Assembly (NCBI RefSeq): GCF_012935715.1
Contig: NZ_CP052860.1
Coordinates: 4,154,001 to 4,218,000, forward strand
DNA: 64,000 nt
Origin: Pseudomonas sp. ADAK13
Lineage (GTDB): Bacteria > Pseudomonadota > Gammaproteobacteria > Pseudomonadales > Pseudomonadaceae
Direction: 5' to 3'
The translations under genes and the position numbers were made by a program. This document shows positions 1-9,020 of the stretch, one piece after another. A model generated the notes under the pieces. That model was not told the origin of the DNA, searched no databases, and saw only the letters and a program-made list of their open reading frames with translations. Numbering within the stretch: the first letter of the stretch is position 1; every line of letters starts with the position of its first letter.

Positions 1-1241
1 TTCGCTTCTACAACATTCTTGCCTCGGGGGCTTCGAATGGCTCCTCGATTATCAACCTAGTCGCCTTTGGCACCCCGGTAGCATTCGAACGCTGCAAATT
101 CCAAGGGGCAAATGGTACCGCTGATGAGTTGCTGGCCTATCTCTCCAGCGGCACACTTGAGATGTATGGCTGTGAAATCGCTGGTGTATCGAACTACTGC
201 TTCTTTGGCGCCGGTTTGGGCGCGAAGAATGTCAAGCTGACCGACTGTATCGTGTCTGGGACTGCGAAGAATACGCCAACCAATGGTGTCTTCTATGCCT
301 ACGGCGCAGGTGCATTCAAGGTTCAGGTCGATCGTTGCCTGTTCAATTCCAGCCATTTCCACTGGCACATTGGCAACGGCTGGACGATTGAGTATTCCTT
401 GGTTCGCAATACGGTAATCGGCGGCTGTGCAGTTGCCATAGGAGATCTGAATTACCTGAAGCCGGGCGGTGATATTTATCTCCAGATCCCGAACATGATC
501 CAAAATAGCAACTTCAAGAATGTTCGCTTCACCTATACACCTGATGTCACCCAAACTGCGGCCTACGGCAATGGTGCAGATAATTGCGTCTTTGAAAACT
601 GCTCGTTCGAAGGCAACGTTGCTGAACGTCGCCTCTTTGAATGGCGCCGGACTACAAATGTGACGTTGCTGCAGTGCTACTTCCACAAAACCGCCGGCAC
701 CAACAATGCGGGCAATGAGGTGTGCGAATTCTGGGAAACCTCTGGTTTGCTGGTCCGGGAGTGCTGGGCGGACGGCGCACCGGAAGACTGTTATGAGCTG
801 GTGACTTCCTACGGCAACAACAAGTTTATTGATAACGTTGGTGACAACGTAACAGGACAGTTGGTCGATATTTTCGGGGTGGGTAGCTTCGACGTGGAAA
901 TCAATGGCGTTTACGGTGACTGCGGTGACGCAGCGGTATTGGTAACCGATGTTGATTACGTTCGGGTGTCCAATGTTTTCGTTCAGCAAACCGGTACATC
1001 AGCCCTTGGCTCTGTGGTGCTGGAGCGACGCAATGCCGCGCCGGATGTCTCGCCAAAAGGCTGTGTCGTAAACGGGTTCCTGTCCCTTCCTGAGGTGTCG
1101 AGTCAAGGCGCGCCTTTTGCTGTGGATACTACCCAGGCGTTGGTACCAGGCGGCATTGGGCAGAACTTCGCCACTTGGTGGGAGGATGGTGAGCTCAAGT
1201 TTTATGGTGAGCCCGCACTGTCGCGCATGACATTGCGCTAA
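1..1241 (+). CDS. Right-handed beta-helix (tailspike/pectate-lyase-like) protein, 5' end outside the window
   Basis: The reading frame is open from the first bases of the window, so the true start lies upstream; about 412 residues are visible. Short repeated strands rich in N, G, F and V with stacked N/C/F positions (for example CVFENCSFEGN, VRNTVIGGCAVAIG) are typical of a parallel beta-helix as in phage tailspikes and polysaccharide lyases. No catalytic motif was recognised. It ends in a strong terminator and is followed by O-antigen sugar genes, so a role in cutting or binding surface polysaccharide is plausible but inferred. A prophage origin is also possible. The fold is fairly secure, the function is not. 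Confidence 0.65.
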   Translation, partial: RFYNILASGASNGSSIINLVAFGTPVAFERCKFQGANGTADELLAYLSSGTLEMYGCEIAGVSNYCFFGAGLGAKNVKLTDCIVSGTAKNTPTNGVFYAYGAGAFKVQVDRCLFNSSHFHWHIGNGWTIEYSLVRNTVIGGCAVAIGDLNYLKPGGDIYLQIPNMIQNSNFKNVRFTYTPDVTQTAAYGNGADNCVFENCSFEGNVAERRLFEWRRTTNVTLLQCYFHKTAGTNNAGNEVCEFWETSGLLVRECWADGAPEDCYELVTSYGNNKFIDNVGDNVTGQLVDIFGVGSFDVEINGVYGDCGDAAVLVTDVDYVRVSNVFVQQTGTSALGSVVLERRNAAPDVSPKGCVVNGFLSLPEVSSQGAPFAVDTTQALVPGGIGQNFATWWEDGELKFYGEPALSRMTLR

Positions 1242-1246
1242 TAAAT

Positions 1247-1272
1247 AAAAACCCGCTTCGGCGGGTTTTTTT
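1247..1272 (+). terminator. Rho-independent terminator of the beta-helix gene
   Basis: Stem ACCCGC / GCGGGT with a TTCG loop (1251-1266), preceded by an A-run and followed by seven T. It lies 10 bases after the stop codon. Confidence 0.9.
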
Positions 1273-1711
1273 ACGACTTCTGTCCATATTTTCATACGCG
1301 CTCACCAAAGACGCCGGTTGGAGAGAATTATTACGTTCGCATGGCATCGCGCAGGCTCTCCGCTGGGCCTGCGCGTTGGATAGAGATTGACTAGGGATGT
1401 CTTGGGGACGCGCAGGTGATAGAATTCCAAGCTCCCAAGCGCATGCCACAGGTTTTACGAACAGACGCTTGTGTTAGCCATTCGAGGTCCTGACACACTT
1501 TGGAGCCCAACCACCGCCAGAGATACTTGCAGCGCAGCGGGTGCCGCAATTTTGGTGGATGTGCAGGCAAAGGTTGCCTTCCTGGGAAGATACAGTCGAT
1601 CCAGGTGCTGAGCCAAAGATGGGTCGATCAGCAGCAATAATATGAGTGCGTGGAGACGCGTTTTTAGATAGTACGTTTACTACGTTATCACTGATATGAC
1701 ACGGAGGGTGA
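1273..1711. other. 439-base gap before the O-antigen genes, no supported gene
   Basis: No convincing gene. A forward frame from about 1438 to 1611 is open without a plausible start or ribosome binding site, and could be a remnant of a lost gene. The last 70 bases are AT-rich and probably hold the promoter of the next operon, but no clear -35/-10 pair was found. Confidence 0.5.
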
Positions 1712-2116
1712 GTGGTGAGTCTTATAAAGTGGATAGATTTTCAAATTCTGGGTGATCACCGAGGAAGCCTGGTTTCTATTGAGCAAGGGAAACTCATCCC
1801 TTTCGAGATAAAGCGGGTTTACTATATATATAGAACCAGCGAAGGCGTAAGCCGTGGTTTTCATGCCCATCATCAATTAAAGCAGGTCGCCATTTGCATG
1901 GCTGGGCAATGCCGAATGGTGCTTGATAATGGAATCAGTCGCGAAGAAGTGATCCTTGACTGCCCCACCAAGGGAATTCTTATTGAAGGCTTTACGTGGC
2001 GTGAAATGCACGACTTTAGTGAGAACTGCGTACTGCTGGTGCTGGCAAGTGAGCCGTATGAAGAAAGTGACTATATTCGAGATTATAGCGAATTTGTAAA
2101 GCTGGTAAGAGAGTAA
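1712..2116 (+). CDS. Cupin sugar 3,4-ketoisomerase, QdtA/FdtA family
   Basis: 134 aa. It matches the WxcM-like cupin family that converts dTDP-4-keto-6-deoxyglucose to the 3-keto isomer, the step before 3-amination in dTDP-Qui3N or dTDP-Fuc3N synthesis. Visible are the conserved start (DHRGSLVSIE), the cupin segment RGFHAHHQLKQ with its histidines near residues 51-54, and the end segment LASEPYEESDYIRDY. Two in-frame GTG codons (1712 and 1715) follow the ACGGAGG site at 1701; 1715 has the better spacing. It starts an operon with the acyltransferase and aminotransferase below. Whether the product is the galacto or gluco form cannot be read from the sequence. Confidence 0.85.
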   Translation: MVSLIKWIDFQILGDHRGSLVSIEQGKLIPFEIKRVYYIYRTSEGVSRGFHAHHQLKQVAICMAGQCRMVLDNGISREEVILDCPTKGILIEGFTWREMHDFSENCVLLVLASEPYEESDYIRDYSEFVKLVRE

Positions 2117-2119
2117 CTT

Positions 2120-2584
2120 ATGATCCAGCTAGTCGACTATGATGAAGCTTACCTTGCGCTTAGTGGCATGTGGCTTCGTGACGAAGAAATAAAAAAGTTA
2201 ACGGATTCGCCTGATTTTACGGATCAGCAACAACAGGATTTTTTTCGTTCGCTTCCCGCTAGGAAAGATTACCGAATTTTCGGTATAAATTATCATGGGC
2301 GCAAGATTGGTGCCGCCGGGCTCAAGAATATTGAAGGCGAAGTGGGTGAGTATTGGGGCTATATTGGTGAAAAAGAACTCTGGGGCAAGGGCCTTGGTCA
2401 ACTGATTATTGCTGAAGTTTTTATATTCGCACGCTCCATCGGTGTGAATTTCATCTTTCTCAAGGTAAGTCCCGATAATATTCGCGCTATAAAGCTTTAT
2501 GAAAAAATTGGATTTAAGATGAGCGGAGATCTTGCAGGGCTGCGCCTCATGAATATTGATATAGGTGGCGAGCTCGATGTTTGA
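2120..2584 (+). CDS. GNAT-family N-acetyltransferase of the O-antigen cluster
   Basis: 154 aa and a complete GNAT fold: the acetyl-CoA loop LWGKGLGQLI (about 92-101) corresponds to motif A, and the end segment SPDNIRAIKLYEKIGFKMSG is the classic motif B. It begins 3 bases after the isomerase and its end overlaps the next gene. In this context it probably acylates the 3-amino group made by the DegT aminotransferase. In the usual Fuc3N/Qui3N pathways this step is done by a left-handed hexapeptide enzyme (FdtC/QdtC), so a GNAT here would be a substitution. Family secure, substrate inferred. Confidence 0.8.
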   Translation: MIQLVDYDEAYLALSGMWLRDEEIKKLTDSPDFTDQQQQDFFRSLPARKDYRIFGINYHGRKIGAAGLKNIEGEVGEYWGYIGEKELWGKGLGQLIIAEVFIFARSIGVNFIFLKVSPDNIRAIKLYEKIGFKMSGDLAGLRLMNIDIGGELDV

Positions 2585-3509
2585 AGTCAGAAGATATAAC
2601 GCCACGCTGAATTTCGAGTGGGACCAGGTTGTCAAGAGTTCAAAGAATGGTAATTTTCTGCATATGTCCCAGTATTTTCGTTACCACGAAGGTCGCTTCA
2701 ACGACGTATCGTTGATTATTTACAAAAAAAATCGCCCGGTCGCAGTCTTTCCAGCCAATCTTGATGGCGGCACTGTCTACAGCCATTCGGGGTTGACATA
2801 CGCCGGATTGATCTTTTCCAAGGATATTGGTTGCAGCGCGATGTTGTCTATTTTTGATGCGCTGAAAAGTTATTATAAGGAAATGGGCGCGTCAAGCCTA
2901 GTATATAAGTGTATTCCTTCGGTATTTACAACCTATCCTGCCGAAGAGGACCTGTATGCGCTGTTTAGAAATGAAGCAAAGTTGTTCCGGCGCGATGTGT
3001 CGTCAGTAGTTGAAATCTCAAGTGCGCCTAAACTGTCCGACTCCAGAAAGTGCGTAATTAGAAAGGCTGAAAAAAACGACGTGTCTTTCAGTGCTCAAGT
3101 GAGCGCGTCCGATTTTCACGCATTATTGTCAAAGGTTCTCGAGCGATTTGATTCAAAGCCAGTGCATACGCTGGCTGAACTCGAGCTTTTGATGTCGAGA
3201 TTCCCTGATGAAATCAAACTGTACGGAGCGGTAAAGGACAATTCCTTGCTGGCCGGCGCGTTGGTGTTTGATTTTGGGCATATCGTACACACTCAATACC
3301 TGGCTGCCAGCGACAGTGGTAGGCAAGTAGGGGCATTGGATTTTGTCCTGAATAATTTGATAACTGACGTTTATGGTTCCAGAAAGTACTTTAGCTTCGG
3401 AATTTCTACCGAAGACGGCGGTACTGTCCTCAACGAAGGACTGGTATCACAAAAAGAAGGCTTTGGCGCACGCGCTGTTGTACATGATTTTTACCGGATG
3501 GAATTATAA
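2577..3509 (+). CDS. FemAB-like / GNAT acyl- or aminoacyltransferase
   Basis: About 310 aa. The second half (KLYGAVKDNSLLAGALVFDFG then HTQYLAASDSGRQVGALDFVLNNLI) resembles the C-terminal acyltransferase domain of FemAB-type and peptidoglycan-bridge-like proteins. ATG 2577 was chosen because a GGTGGCGAG-type site lies 8 bases upstream and it gives an 8-base overlap with the previous stop; an in-frame GTG at 2565 would add four residues. Its place between the GNAT and the aminotransferase suggests it decorates the amino sugar, perhaps with an amino acid or hydroxyacyl group. Exact reaction unknown. Confidence 0.65.
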   Translation: MFEVRRYNATLNFEWDQVVKSSKNGNFLHMSQYFRYHEGRFNDVSLIIYKKNRPVAVFPANLDGGTVYSHSGLTYAGLIFSKDIGCSAMLSIFDALKSYYKEMGASSLVYKCIPSVFTTYPAEEDLYALFRNEAKLFRRDVSSVVEISSAPKLSDSRKCVIRKAEKNDVSFSAQVSASDFHALLSKVLERFDSKPVHTLAELELLMSRFPDEIKLYGAVKDNSLLAGALVFDFGHIVHTQYLAASDSGRQVGALDFVLNNLITDVYGSRKYFSFGISTEDGGTVLNEGLVSQKEGFGARAVVHDFYRMEL

Positions 3510-4637
3510 ATGATCAGTTTTCTTAATTTGAAAAGCTTGAATTCAGTAATGAATGAAGAGCTGCTTTCTGCCTGTAAACGTGTTGTTGAGTCAGGCTGGT
3601 ACATTGCAGGTAATGAATTACTAGAATTTGAAACGGCCTTTGCTGATTATTGCGGTACTAAACACTGCATTGGTGTTGCTAATGGTCTTGATGCGCTGAC
3701 GCTGACGTTGCGCGCCTGGAAGGAACTGGGCAAGTTGAAAGAGGGTGATGAGGTTATCGTCCCTGCCAATACCTATATCGCTAGTGTCTTGGCCATTACC
3801 GAAAATCGCCTGGTACCTGTACTGGTGGAGCCTGATCCGCAGAGCTATAACTTGTCGCCGGATGCAGTACGCAAGGCTATTACCTCCAAAACCAAAGCTA
3901 TTCTGCCTGTCCATCTCTATGGCCAGCTTGCCGACATGCCGGCTATCCTGTCGATAGCTGAAGAGCACGGTTTATTGGTCCTTGAAGATTCTGCGCAGGG
4001 ACACGGCGCCAGCATCGGTGGGCGCAAAGCAGGGAGTTGGGGCAATGCCTCCGGTTTCAGTTTCTACCCAGGAAAAAACCTCGGCGCTCTGGGCGATGGT
4101 GGAGCCATTACGACCAACGACGACGAGCTTGCACAAACACTGCTCGCCTTACGCAACTATGGTTCGCATGAGCGATATAAGAATATTTACCAAGGTGTGA
4201 ACAGTCGTCTGGACGAAATTCAAGCGGCGGTTCTGAGTGTCAAACTTCGGTATCTCGATGAGCATACGCGACAGCGTAAGGCGATTTCGAATGCCTACCT
4301 TAAAGGTATCACTCACAAAGAGATCGTTTTGCCACTGGCTTCATCAATCGACGCGGAGTTATTTGAGTCGCATGTCTGGCACTTGTTCGTAGTTCGGTCT
4401 AAACACCGTGACGCACTTCAGGCCCATTTGACTGCCTGCGGCGTTCAAACACTGATTCACTATCCAATTCCTCCAAGTAAGCAGCAAGCATACCCTCAGT
4501 TCTATGAACACAGTTACCCCGTCGCTGAGTTAATACATAAGGAAGTGCTGAGTTTGCCAATCAGCCCTGTAATGACCGAAGCCGAAGTCATCGCGGTAAT
4601 CGATGCGTGCAATAGTTTCACTGTCAGCGACCTGTAA
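3510..4637 (+). CDS. DegT/DnrJ/EryC1/StrS aminotransferase (FdtB/QdtB-like)
   Basis: 375 aa, full family length. PLP enzyme that transaminates dTDP-3-keto-6-deoxyhexose, giving the 3-amino sugar. Visible are the catalytic lysine K189 in [16 protein letters not shown], the cofactor aspartate D160 in [10 protein letters not shown], the entry motif GVANGLDAL and the C-terminal [13 protein letters not shown] segment. It begins immediately after the preceding stop codon (translational coupling). Together with the QdtA/FdtA-type isomerase it defines a 3-amino-3,6-dideoxyhexose pathway; the dTDP-glucose steps (RmlA, RmlB) are not in this window. Confidence 0.9.
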   Translation: MISFLNLKSLNSVMNEELLSACKRVVESGWYIAGNELLEFETAFADYCGTKHCIGVANGLDALTLTLRAWKELGKLKEGDEVIVPANTYIASVLAITENRLVPVLVEPDPQSYNLSPDAVRKAITSKTKAILPVHLYGQLADMPAILSIAEEHGLLVLEDSAQGHGASIGGRKAGSWGNASGFSFYPGKNLGALGDGGAITTNDDELAQTLLALRNYGSHERYKNIYQGVNSRLDEIQAAVLSVKLRYLDEHTRQRKAISNAYLKGITHKEIVLPLASSIDAELFESHVWHLFVVRSKHRDALQAHLTACGVQTLIHYPIPPSKQQAYPQFYEHSYPVAELIHKEVLSLPISPVMTEAEVIAVIDACNSFTVSDL

Positions 4638-4638
4638 G

Positions 4639-5901
4639 ATGAATTTGATTCGGACCAGTTTGTTGAATGGCGTGGCTGTCATCATAAAGATGATAGCCTT
4701 GCTGGGTATCAATAAAGTTCTCGCTATCTATGTAGGGCCCGCTGGCTACGCCGCCGTTGGACAGTTTCAGAATGCTGTCCAAATGATAACCACCTTTGCA
4801 AGTGGAGCTATCAATACCGGTGTTACGAAGTATACTGCCGAGTACGAGGGCGATGCAGGGAAGCAGCGAACGGTCTGGCGCACGGCGGGAACTATTTCGA
4901 TTGGTGCGTCAGTATTACTGAGCCTGGTGATTTTTATATTCGCAAGCGACCTGTCGCGTTGGTTTCTGCAAGATGAAAAGTTTGCCAGCGTATTTGTCTG
5001 GTTTTCTTTGGCCCTTGTATTTTTCTCATTGAACTCGCTGTTGCTCGCGATCTTGAATGGCAAAAGAGAAATAGTCCGATATGTATTCGCGAATATAACA
5101 GGTAGCCTATTTTCGCTTGTGGTGACGGCGTTACTGGCAATTCAGTTTGGCCTGTATGGTGCGCTGGTCGGGCTTGCGGTCTATCAGTCGTTGAGCTTTC
5201 TCGCGACTTTTATATTTTGCCTCCGACTGGAATGGTTCAAGGTGGGGTTGTTCTTCGGTCATATTGACGCCACCACGGCGATTAACCTGTCTAAGTACAC
5301 ACTCATGGCCTTGACCTCTGCGCTGTGTGTGCCGGTCAGTCATATTCTGGTTCGTAACTATCTCGGTGAGCATCTAAGTTGGGATCAGGCGGGGTACTGG
5401 GAGGCGATGTGGCGCTTGAGTGCCGCTTACCTTTTGCTGATTACCACGACGCTGAGTGTGTATTTTTTGCCAAGGCTTTCGGCAGAAAACGATAAAGCGG
5501 TTTTGAAGAAAGAAGTGCTGTCCGGCCTTAAGTTATTGGTGCCCCTGGTTGTTGTAGGGGGGGCAGTGGTATTCGGATTGCGCGATCTGGTTATTGCCCT
5601 GCTGTTCACGGGGAAATTTTCGCCCATGCGCGATCTTTTTTTCTGGCAGTTGGTGGGCGACCTATTTAAAACCTGCGGCTGGATGCTCGCTTATATAATG
5701 CTGAGTAAGCCGATGGTAAAACTTTATGTTGTCACTGAAATAATTTTCTCCCTGAGCTTTTATTTGCTAACGGTAATCTTCATTAAAGTATACGGATTTG
5801 AAGGTGTGGCGATTGCTCATGCAGTAAACTATTTTATCTATTTGGTTGTTATGTACTTTTTTGTTTTCAGGCGTTATTTGGGAGATTCACGTGTTGGATG
5901 A
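4639..5901 (+). CDS. wzx: O-antigen flippase, Wzx (MATE/polysaccharide exporter superfamily)
   Basis: 420 aa, strongly hydrophobic with about 12 predicted membrane spans. The N-terminus (MNLIRTSLLNG, LGINKVLAIYVGPAGYAAVGQ) is the recognisable start of WzxE-type O-antigen translocases, which flip undecaprenyl-linked repeat units across the inner membrane. ATG 4639, one base after the previous stop, is preferred because it gives the family N-terminus. It partners with the polymerase at 6787. Low GC and rare-codon use match the rest of the cluster. Confidence 0.85.
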   Translation: MNLIRTSLLNGVAVIIKMIALLGINKVLAIYVGPAGYAAVGQFQNAVQMITTFASGAINTGVTKYTAEYEGDAGKQRTVWRTAGTISIGASVLLSLVIFIFASDLSRWFLQDEKFASVFVWFSLALVFFSLNSLLLAILNGKREIVRYVFANITGSLFSLVVTALLAIQFGLYGALVGLAVYQSLSFLATFIFCLRLEWFKVGLFFGHIDATTAINLSKYTLMALTSALCVPVSHILVRNYLGEHLSWDQAGYWEAMWRLSAAYLLLITTTLSVYFLPRLSAENDKAVLKKEVLSGLKLLVPLVVVGGAVVFGLRDLVIALLFTGKFSPMRDLFFWQLVGDLFKTCGWMLAYIMLSKPMVKLYVVTEIIFSLSFYLLTVIFIKVYGFEGVAIAHAVNYFIYLVVMYFFVFRRYLGDSRVG

Positions 5902-6784
5902 ACCGGAGTTTGATCAGCCACTGGTAAGTATGTGTGTCCCTGTATTCAATCATGAGCATTTTGTTGAACACAGCATCAAAAGCATTATCCAGCAGTCCTA
6001 TCAGAATATTGAGTTGATTATTATTGATGATGGATCCTCTGATGCCTCTACGAGTGTAATCGAAAGTCTTCTCGAGGCTTGCGAGAAGCGCTTTGTCCGA
6101 TTTCGCTATATCACCCGGGAGAATAGAGGGCTGTCGAGAACCCTGAATGAGGCGCTTGAATGGTCGAAGGGAAAGTTTTTTTCTGCCTTGGCATCAGATG
6201 ACCGAATTTTGCCCGAAAAAACTGCGTTCCTGGTTAACTATCTGGAAAAAAATCCCGAGTGCCTGGGTGCATTCGGGTCTGTTTACCTGATTGACAACGA
6301 TGGTGCGCGAACCGCCGAACGAGTTCGCTCAGGAAAATTTCGCTTCAAGGAAATCATAACCCTCAAGGCTGAATTGCCCGCGGTATCGGGGATGCTGAGA
6401 CTTGACCGGCTTTTGGCAGTGGGCGGGTTCAACGTTAATACCCGGGTAGAAGATTGGGACATGTGGTTGAAGCTGACGAGTTTTTCGGATGAGTATCTGG
6501 AAGCACTAACTGAGTTGGTTGCGGAGTACAGGCAGCATCCAGCTAATACGCTGAAGCAGCTAGACTTGATCTACGACCAGCAGTTAAAAATACTGGGGAA
6601 TTATTCAGCCGTCGCAGAATTTCCGGAAGCCGAAGTTGCGCTGCGCTGTACCCGATTTAGAAATATCGCAGCCAGCAGAAAGAAAGACGCTGCTGGCCTT
6701 TTCTTGAGCTTGATGACCAAGAAGTCCGCCTACAGAGAGATTCGTTTCTATCAAGGTATCGTTCACCTCTTTCTGAAGTGGTAG
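5891..6784 (+). CDS. Family 2 glycosyltransferase
   Basis: 297 aa, GT-A fold. The N-terminal segment PLVSMCVPVFNHEHFVEHSIKSI followed by IELIIIDDGSSDAS is the nucleotide-sugar binding start of GT2 enzymes; ALASDDRI near residue 95 is in the DXD position. GTG 5891 was chosen because GGGAG lies 7 bases upstream and the family start follows directly; it overlaps the wzx end by 11 bases. It adds one sugar to the O-unit on the cytoplasmic face; donor and acceptor unknown. It is the only glycosyltransferase of the cluster in the window. Confidence 0.88.
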   Translation: MLDEPEFDQPLVSMCVPVFNHEHFVEHSIKSIIQQSYQNIELIIIDDGSSDASTSVIESLLEACEKRFVRFRYITRENRGLSRTLNEALEWSKGKFFSALASDDRILPEKTAFLVNYLEKNPECLGAFGSVYLIDNDGARTAERVRSGKFRFKEIITLKAELPAVSGMLRLDRLLAVGGFNVNTRVEDWDMWLKLTSFSDEYLEALTELVAEYRQHPANTLKQLDLIYDQQLKILGNYSAVAEFPEAEVALRCTRFRNIAASRKKDAAGLFLSLMTKKSAYREIRFYQGIVHLFLKW

Positions 6785-6786
6785 TC

Positions 6787-7857
6787 ATGCTAAGTATTCG
6801 GATTTTGTCCATCAAGAGCGTATTTGCATTACTGCTCTGTGTCTTTCTGATTGTATTATTTTCCTATATATTTTCTTGGATTGTTGATGAGAACCCTACA
6901 ATCACGGATGCCCGGACCTATTATTTTTATTATGATTTGTTGGTGTCTGAAAGCGTAGGGAATTTTGCAAATTTATTGACCCTGGAAACGGGTAAAACGG
7001 AGTTGGGGATATATCTTACGATTTATGCTTTTTTTAGTTACTTTATTGCGGATCTTCAGGGTTTTGCTTTTTCATGTATTTTTCTGGTTATCTCGTTGTT
7101 GGCATTTTTTGTCTATTATTCTGCGCGGAAAGTTGATGTTGAGCCTTTGCGCTCTTTGGGACTTGTATTATTTTCAGTTTTTATCTTTGCGCTTTGGTAC
7201 CCCTCGTACGCATCGGTACTTTGGGTATGGCGCTCTCACATCGCCTTTACATTGTTGTTCATCGGGATGCTCAACAGGCGCCTGTTTGTCTGTATTATTT
7301 TTTTAATTGCTTCAATTTTGTTTCATTATTCTAGTGCCTTTCTGGCAGTGGTGGTCGGCGCTATTTTTCTGCTCAATAGCCGCTTTCAAACTATTAGTGT
7401 CGGTACGAAGTTTTTCGTTTCGTTAGTGGTGGGCCTGGGTGGCTCCTTGTTGGTCGGGATCCTGAAGCAGGCTGTTGCGACAGGTGATGGTGTGTGGGAA
7501 AGTGAAACGAACACTGGTTTTTTTGTTTACATATATGTGTTCGTGTTTGTGGCCGTGCAGCTCTTCCTCCTCAATCAAAGGCGCATTTTTGACATTGACT
7601 TGTCGACGAAAGAACTCGCCATGCTTGGCCGCATATTTTGTGTCGTCTTGTTTTTCCTAGGGCTTTCTGCCACTAGCATCAACTCTCATCAGGACTTGAT
7701 GAGGATCATGCAACCCGCTTTTGTAATTCTTCCCATGGCCTATCTGATTTTTCTTAACAAATCAAAATCTTACGTTCGGCTGTTACTGCTGGCGCTGCTG
7801 GCGCCAGGAATGATCATGGGTATTAAGTCGGCCTATGTTTATTGGGGTGGTGTTTAG
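6787..7857 (+). CDS. EpsG/Wzy-like O-antigen polymerase
   Basis: 356 aa with roughly ten hydrophobic segments. TDARTYYFYYDLLVS, VWRSHIAFTLLFIGML and the late HQDLMRIMQPAFVILPMAYLI segment follow the EpsG-type polymerase pattern. Wzy enzymes join flipped O-units in the periplasm; sequence conservation is always low, so the call rests on topology and on Wzx and glycosyltransferase neighbours. ATG 6787, two bases after the previous stop, is preferred; GTG 6778 is possible. Very AT-rich for this genome. Confidence 0.72.
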   Translation: MLSIRILSIKSVFALLLCVFLIVLFSYIFSWIVDENPTITDARTYYFYYDLLVSESVGNFANLLTLETGKTELGIYLTIYAFFSYFIADLQGFAFSCIFLVISLLAFFVYYSARKVDVEPLRSLGLVLFSVFIFALWYPSYASVLWVWRSHIAFTLLFIGMLNRRLFVCIIFLIASILFHYSSAFLAVVVGAIFLLNSRFQTISVGTKFFVSLVVGLGGSLLVGILKQAVATGDGVWESETNTGFFVYIYVFVFVAVQLFLLNQRRIFDIDLSTKELAMLGRIFCVVLFFLGLSATSINSHQDLMRIMQPAFVILPMAYLIFLNKSKSYVRLLLLALLAPGMIMGIKSAYVYWGGV

Positions 7858-7960
7858 GTTTGCTTGCAAATTTTTCGTGGTGGCTTTGTTATGGCGCTAA
7901 GTCGGATAACATGTTGTAACGTAGTGAGTTTTGACCCTCTCTAAATATCAACTAAGTTTG

Positions 7961-7990
7961 AAAAGCAGCTTCGGAAAGCTGCTTTCTCTT
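7961..7990 (+). terminator. Terminator closing the O-antigen operon
   Basis: Perfect 10-base stem AAAGCAGCTT / AAGCTGCTTT (7962-7971 with 7976-7985), loop CGGA, then TCTCTT. It lies about 100 bases after the polymerase and just before comEA. Confidence 0.85.
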
Positions 7991-8013
7991 ATTGATCTCA
8001 TGGAGCGTCACCT

Positions 8014-8349
8014 ATGCGTAAAACGTCTTTCTCATCTCTTGTTTTCGCTTTCCTCACCAGCATTTCGCTGGCTGCCACCGCAGCGCCTTCTTCCAACAAG
8101 CCCGAAACTCCCACGCCTATAAGCGCGCAAGTGTCCAAGGTTGAGCAATCCAGCAAAGTCAGCCTGAACTCCGCTGACGCTGAGACCTTGCGCCGAGACT
8201 TGTTTGGGATCGGAACAGCCAAGGCCAAGGCGATCATTGCCTACCGTGAAAGCAACGGCCCCTTTACCGCAGTCGATGAGTTGTTGGAGGTGAAAGGAAT
8301 CGGTAAGGCTCTATTGGAGAAGAACCGTGATCGGCTGGAGGTCAATTAA
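8014..8349 (+). CDS. comEA: ComEA-family helix-hairpin-helix DNA-binding protein
   Basis: 111 aa: signal peptide (about 1-23, ending ATAAP), a short linker, then the double helix-hairpin-helix SLNSADAETLRRDLFGIGTAKAKAIIAYRESNG..LLEVKGIGKALLEKNRDRL. ComEA proteins bind incoming DNA in the periplasm during transformation. A Pseudomonas O-antigen locus is commonly bordered by this gene, so it marks the right edge of the variable region. Whether the strain is competent cannot be told. Normal GC content returns here. Confidence 0.85.
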   Translation: MRKTSFSSLVFAFLTSISLAATAAPSSNKPETPTPISAQVSKVEQSSKVSLNSADAETLRRDLFGIGTAKAKAIIAYRESNGPFTAVDELLEVKGIGKALLEKNRDRLEVN

Positions 8350-8398
8350 GCGGTAGCGGGTGAGTCGGGAGGCTGGTCATTGACCGGTCTCTTCAATT

Positions 8399-8956
8399 TT
8401 ACGCGATCTGCTTTTTCAAATTTCCGCGCACCATGTCGAGAATCTGCTTCGCCAACGCATTACTGTTCACACTTCTCGCCAATACCAACGCTCCCACTAG
8501 CGTCGACATCAGCACAAGGCTCTGTTCCCCGGCATTCGGGCTGCCAAGTGCCGCTTCAACCTGTTTGAGTCGGGCGTTGAGCACGTCGTCCGTCGTGCGG
8601 CTGTTCTGCCCACGCAATCCCATCTCCGACGACATCGTCGTCAGCGGGCAGCCTTGATCCGGCGAGGTCTGGTGCCATTCAGACAGGTAGCTGTCGATGA
8701 ACGCCTCCAGCGGCCGCTCCTGGTTGAACAGCATTTCGCAATGCACATCCAGCTCTGCAGCTGCGGCCTGCAGTGCCTTTTCCACCAACTCATCCTTGGA
8801 CTTGAAGTGCGCATAAAACCCACCATGGGTCAGGTTCAACGCTTTCATCAATGGCTGCAAACCGGTCGCACCAATACCGTCGCGGCGAAAGCGGACAGAG
8901 GCTTCCTTGATGATGCGCTGGTGGGTTTGAGCTTTGTGGTCTTGTGAATAGCGCAT
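8399..8956 (-). CDS. TetR/AcrR-family transcriptional regulator
   Basis: 185 aa. The N-terminal HTH is clear (TLR-type helix RIIKEASVRFRRDGIGATGLQPLMKALNLTHGGFYAHFKSKDELVEKAL, residues about 14-65). The C-terminal half is like the AefR/YcdC branch (WHQTSPDQGCPL). Faces comEA tail to tail. No obvious target gene is adjacent: the next gene upstream is a small same-strand membrane protein. Ligand unknown. Confidence 0.88.
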   Translation of the reverse strand: MRYSQDHKAQTHQRIIKEASVRFRRDGIGATGLQPLMKALNLTHGGFYAHFKSKDELVEKALQAAAAELDVHCEMLFNQERPLEAFIDSYLSEWHQTSPDQGCPLTTMSSEMGLRGQNSRTTDDVLNARLKQVEAALGSPNAGEQSLVLMSTLVGALVLARSVNSNALAKQILDMVRGNLKKQIA

Positions 8957-9020
8957 GGGGCGGCCTCCGAAACATCAGGCCATATTAACCAAGCTTGCCT
9001 GGGCATAGGCGGGTGTTTAC

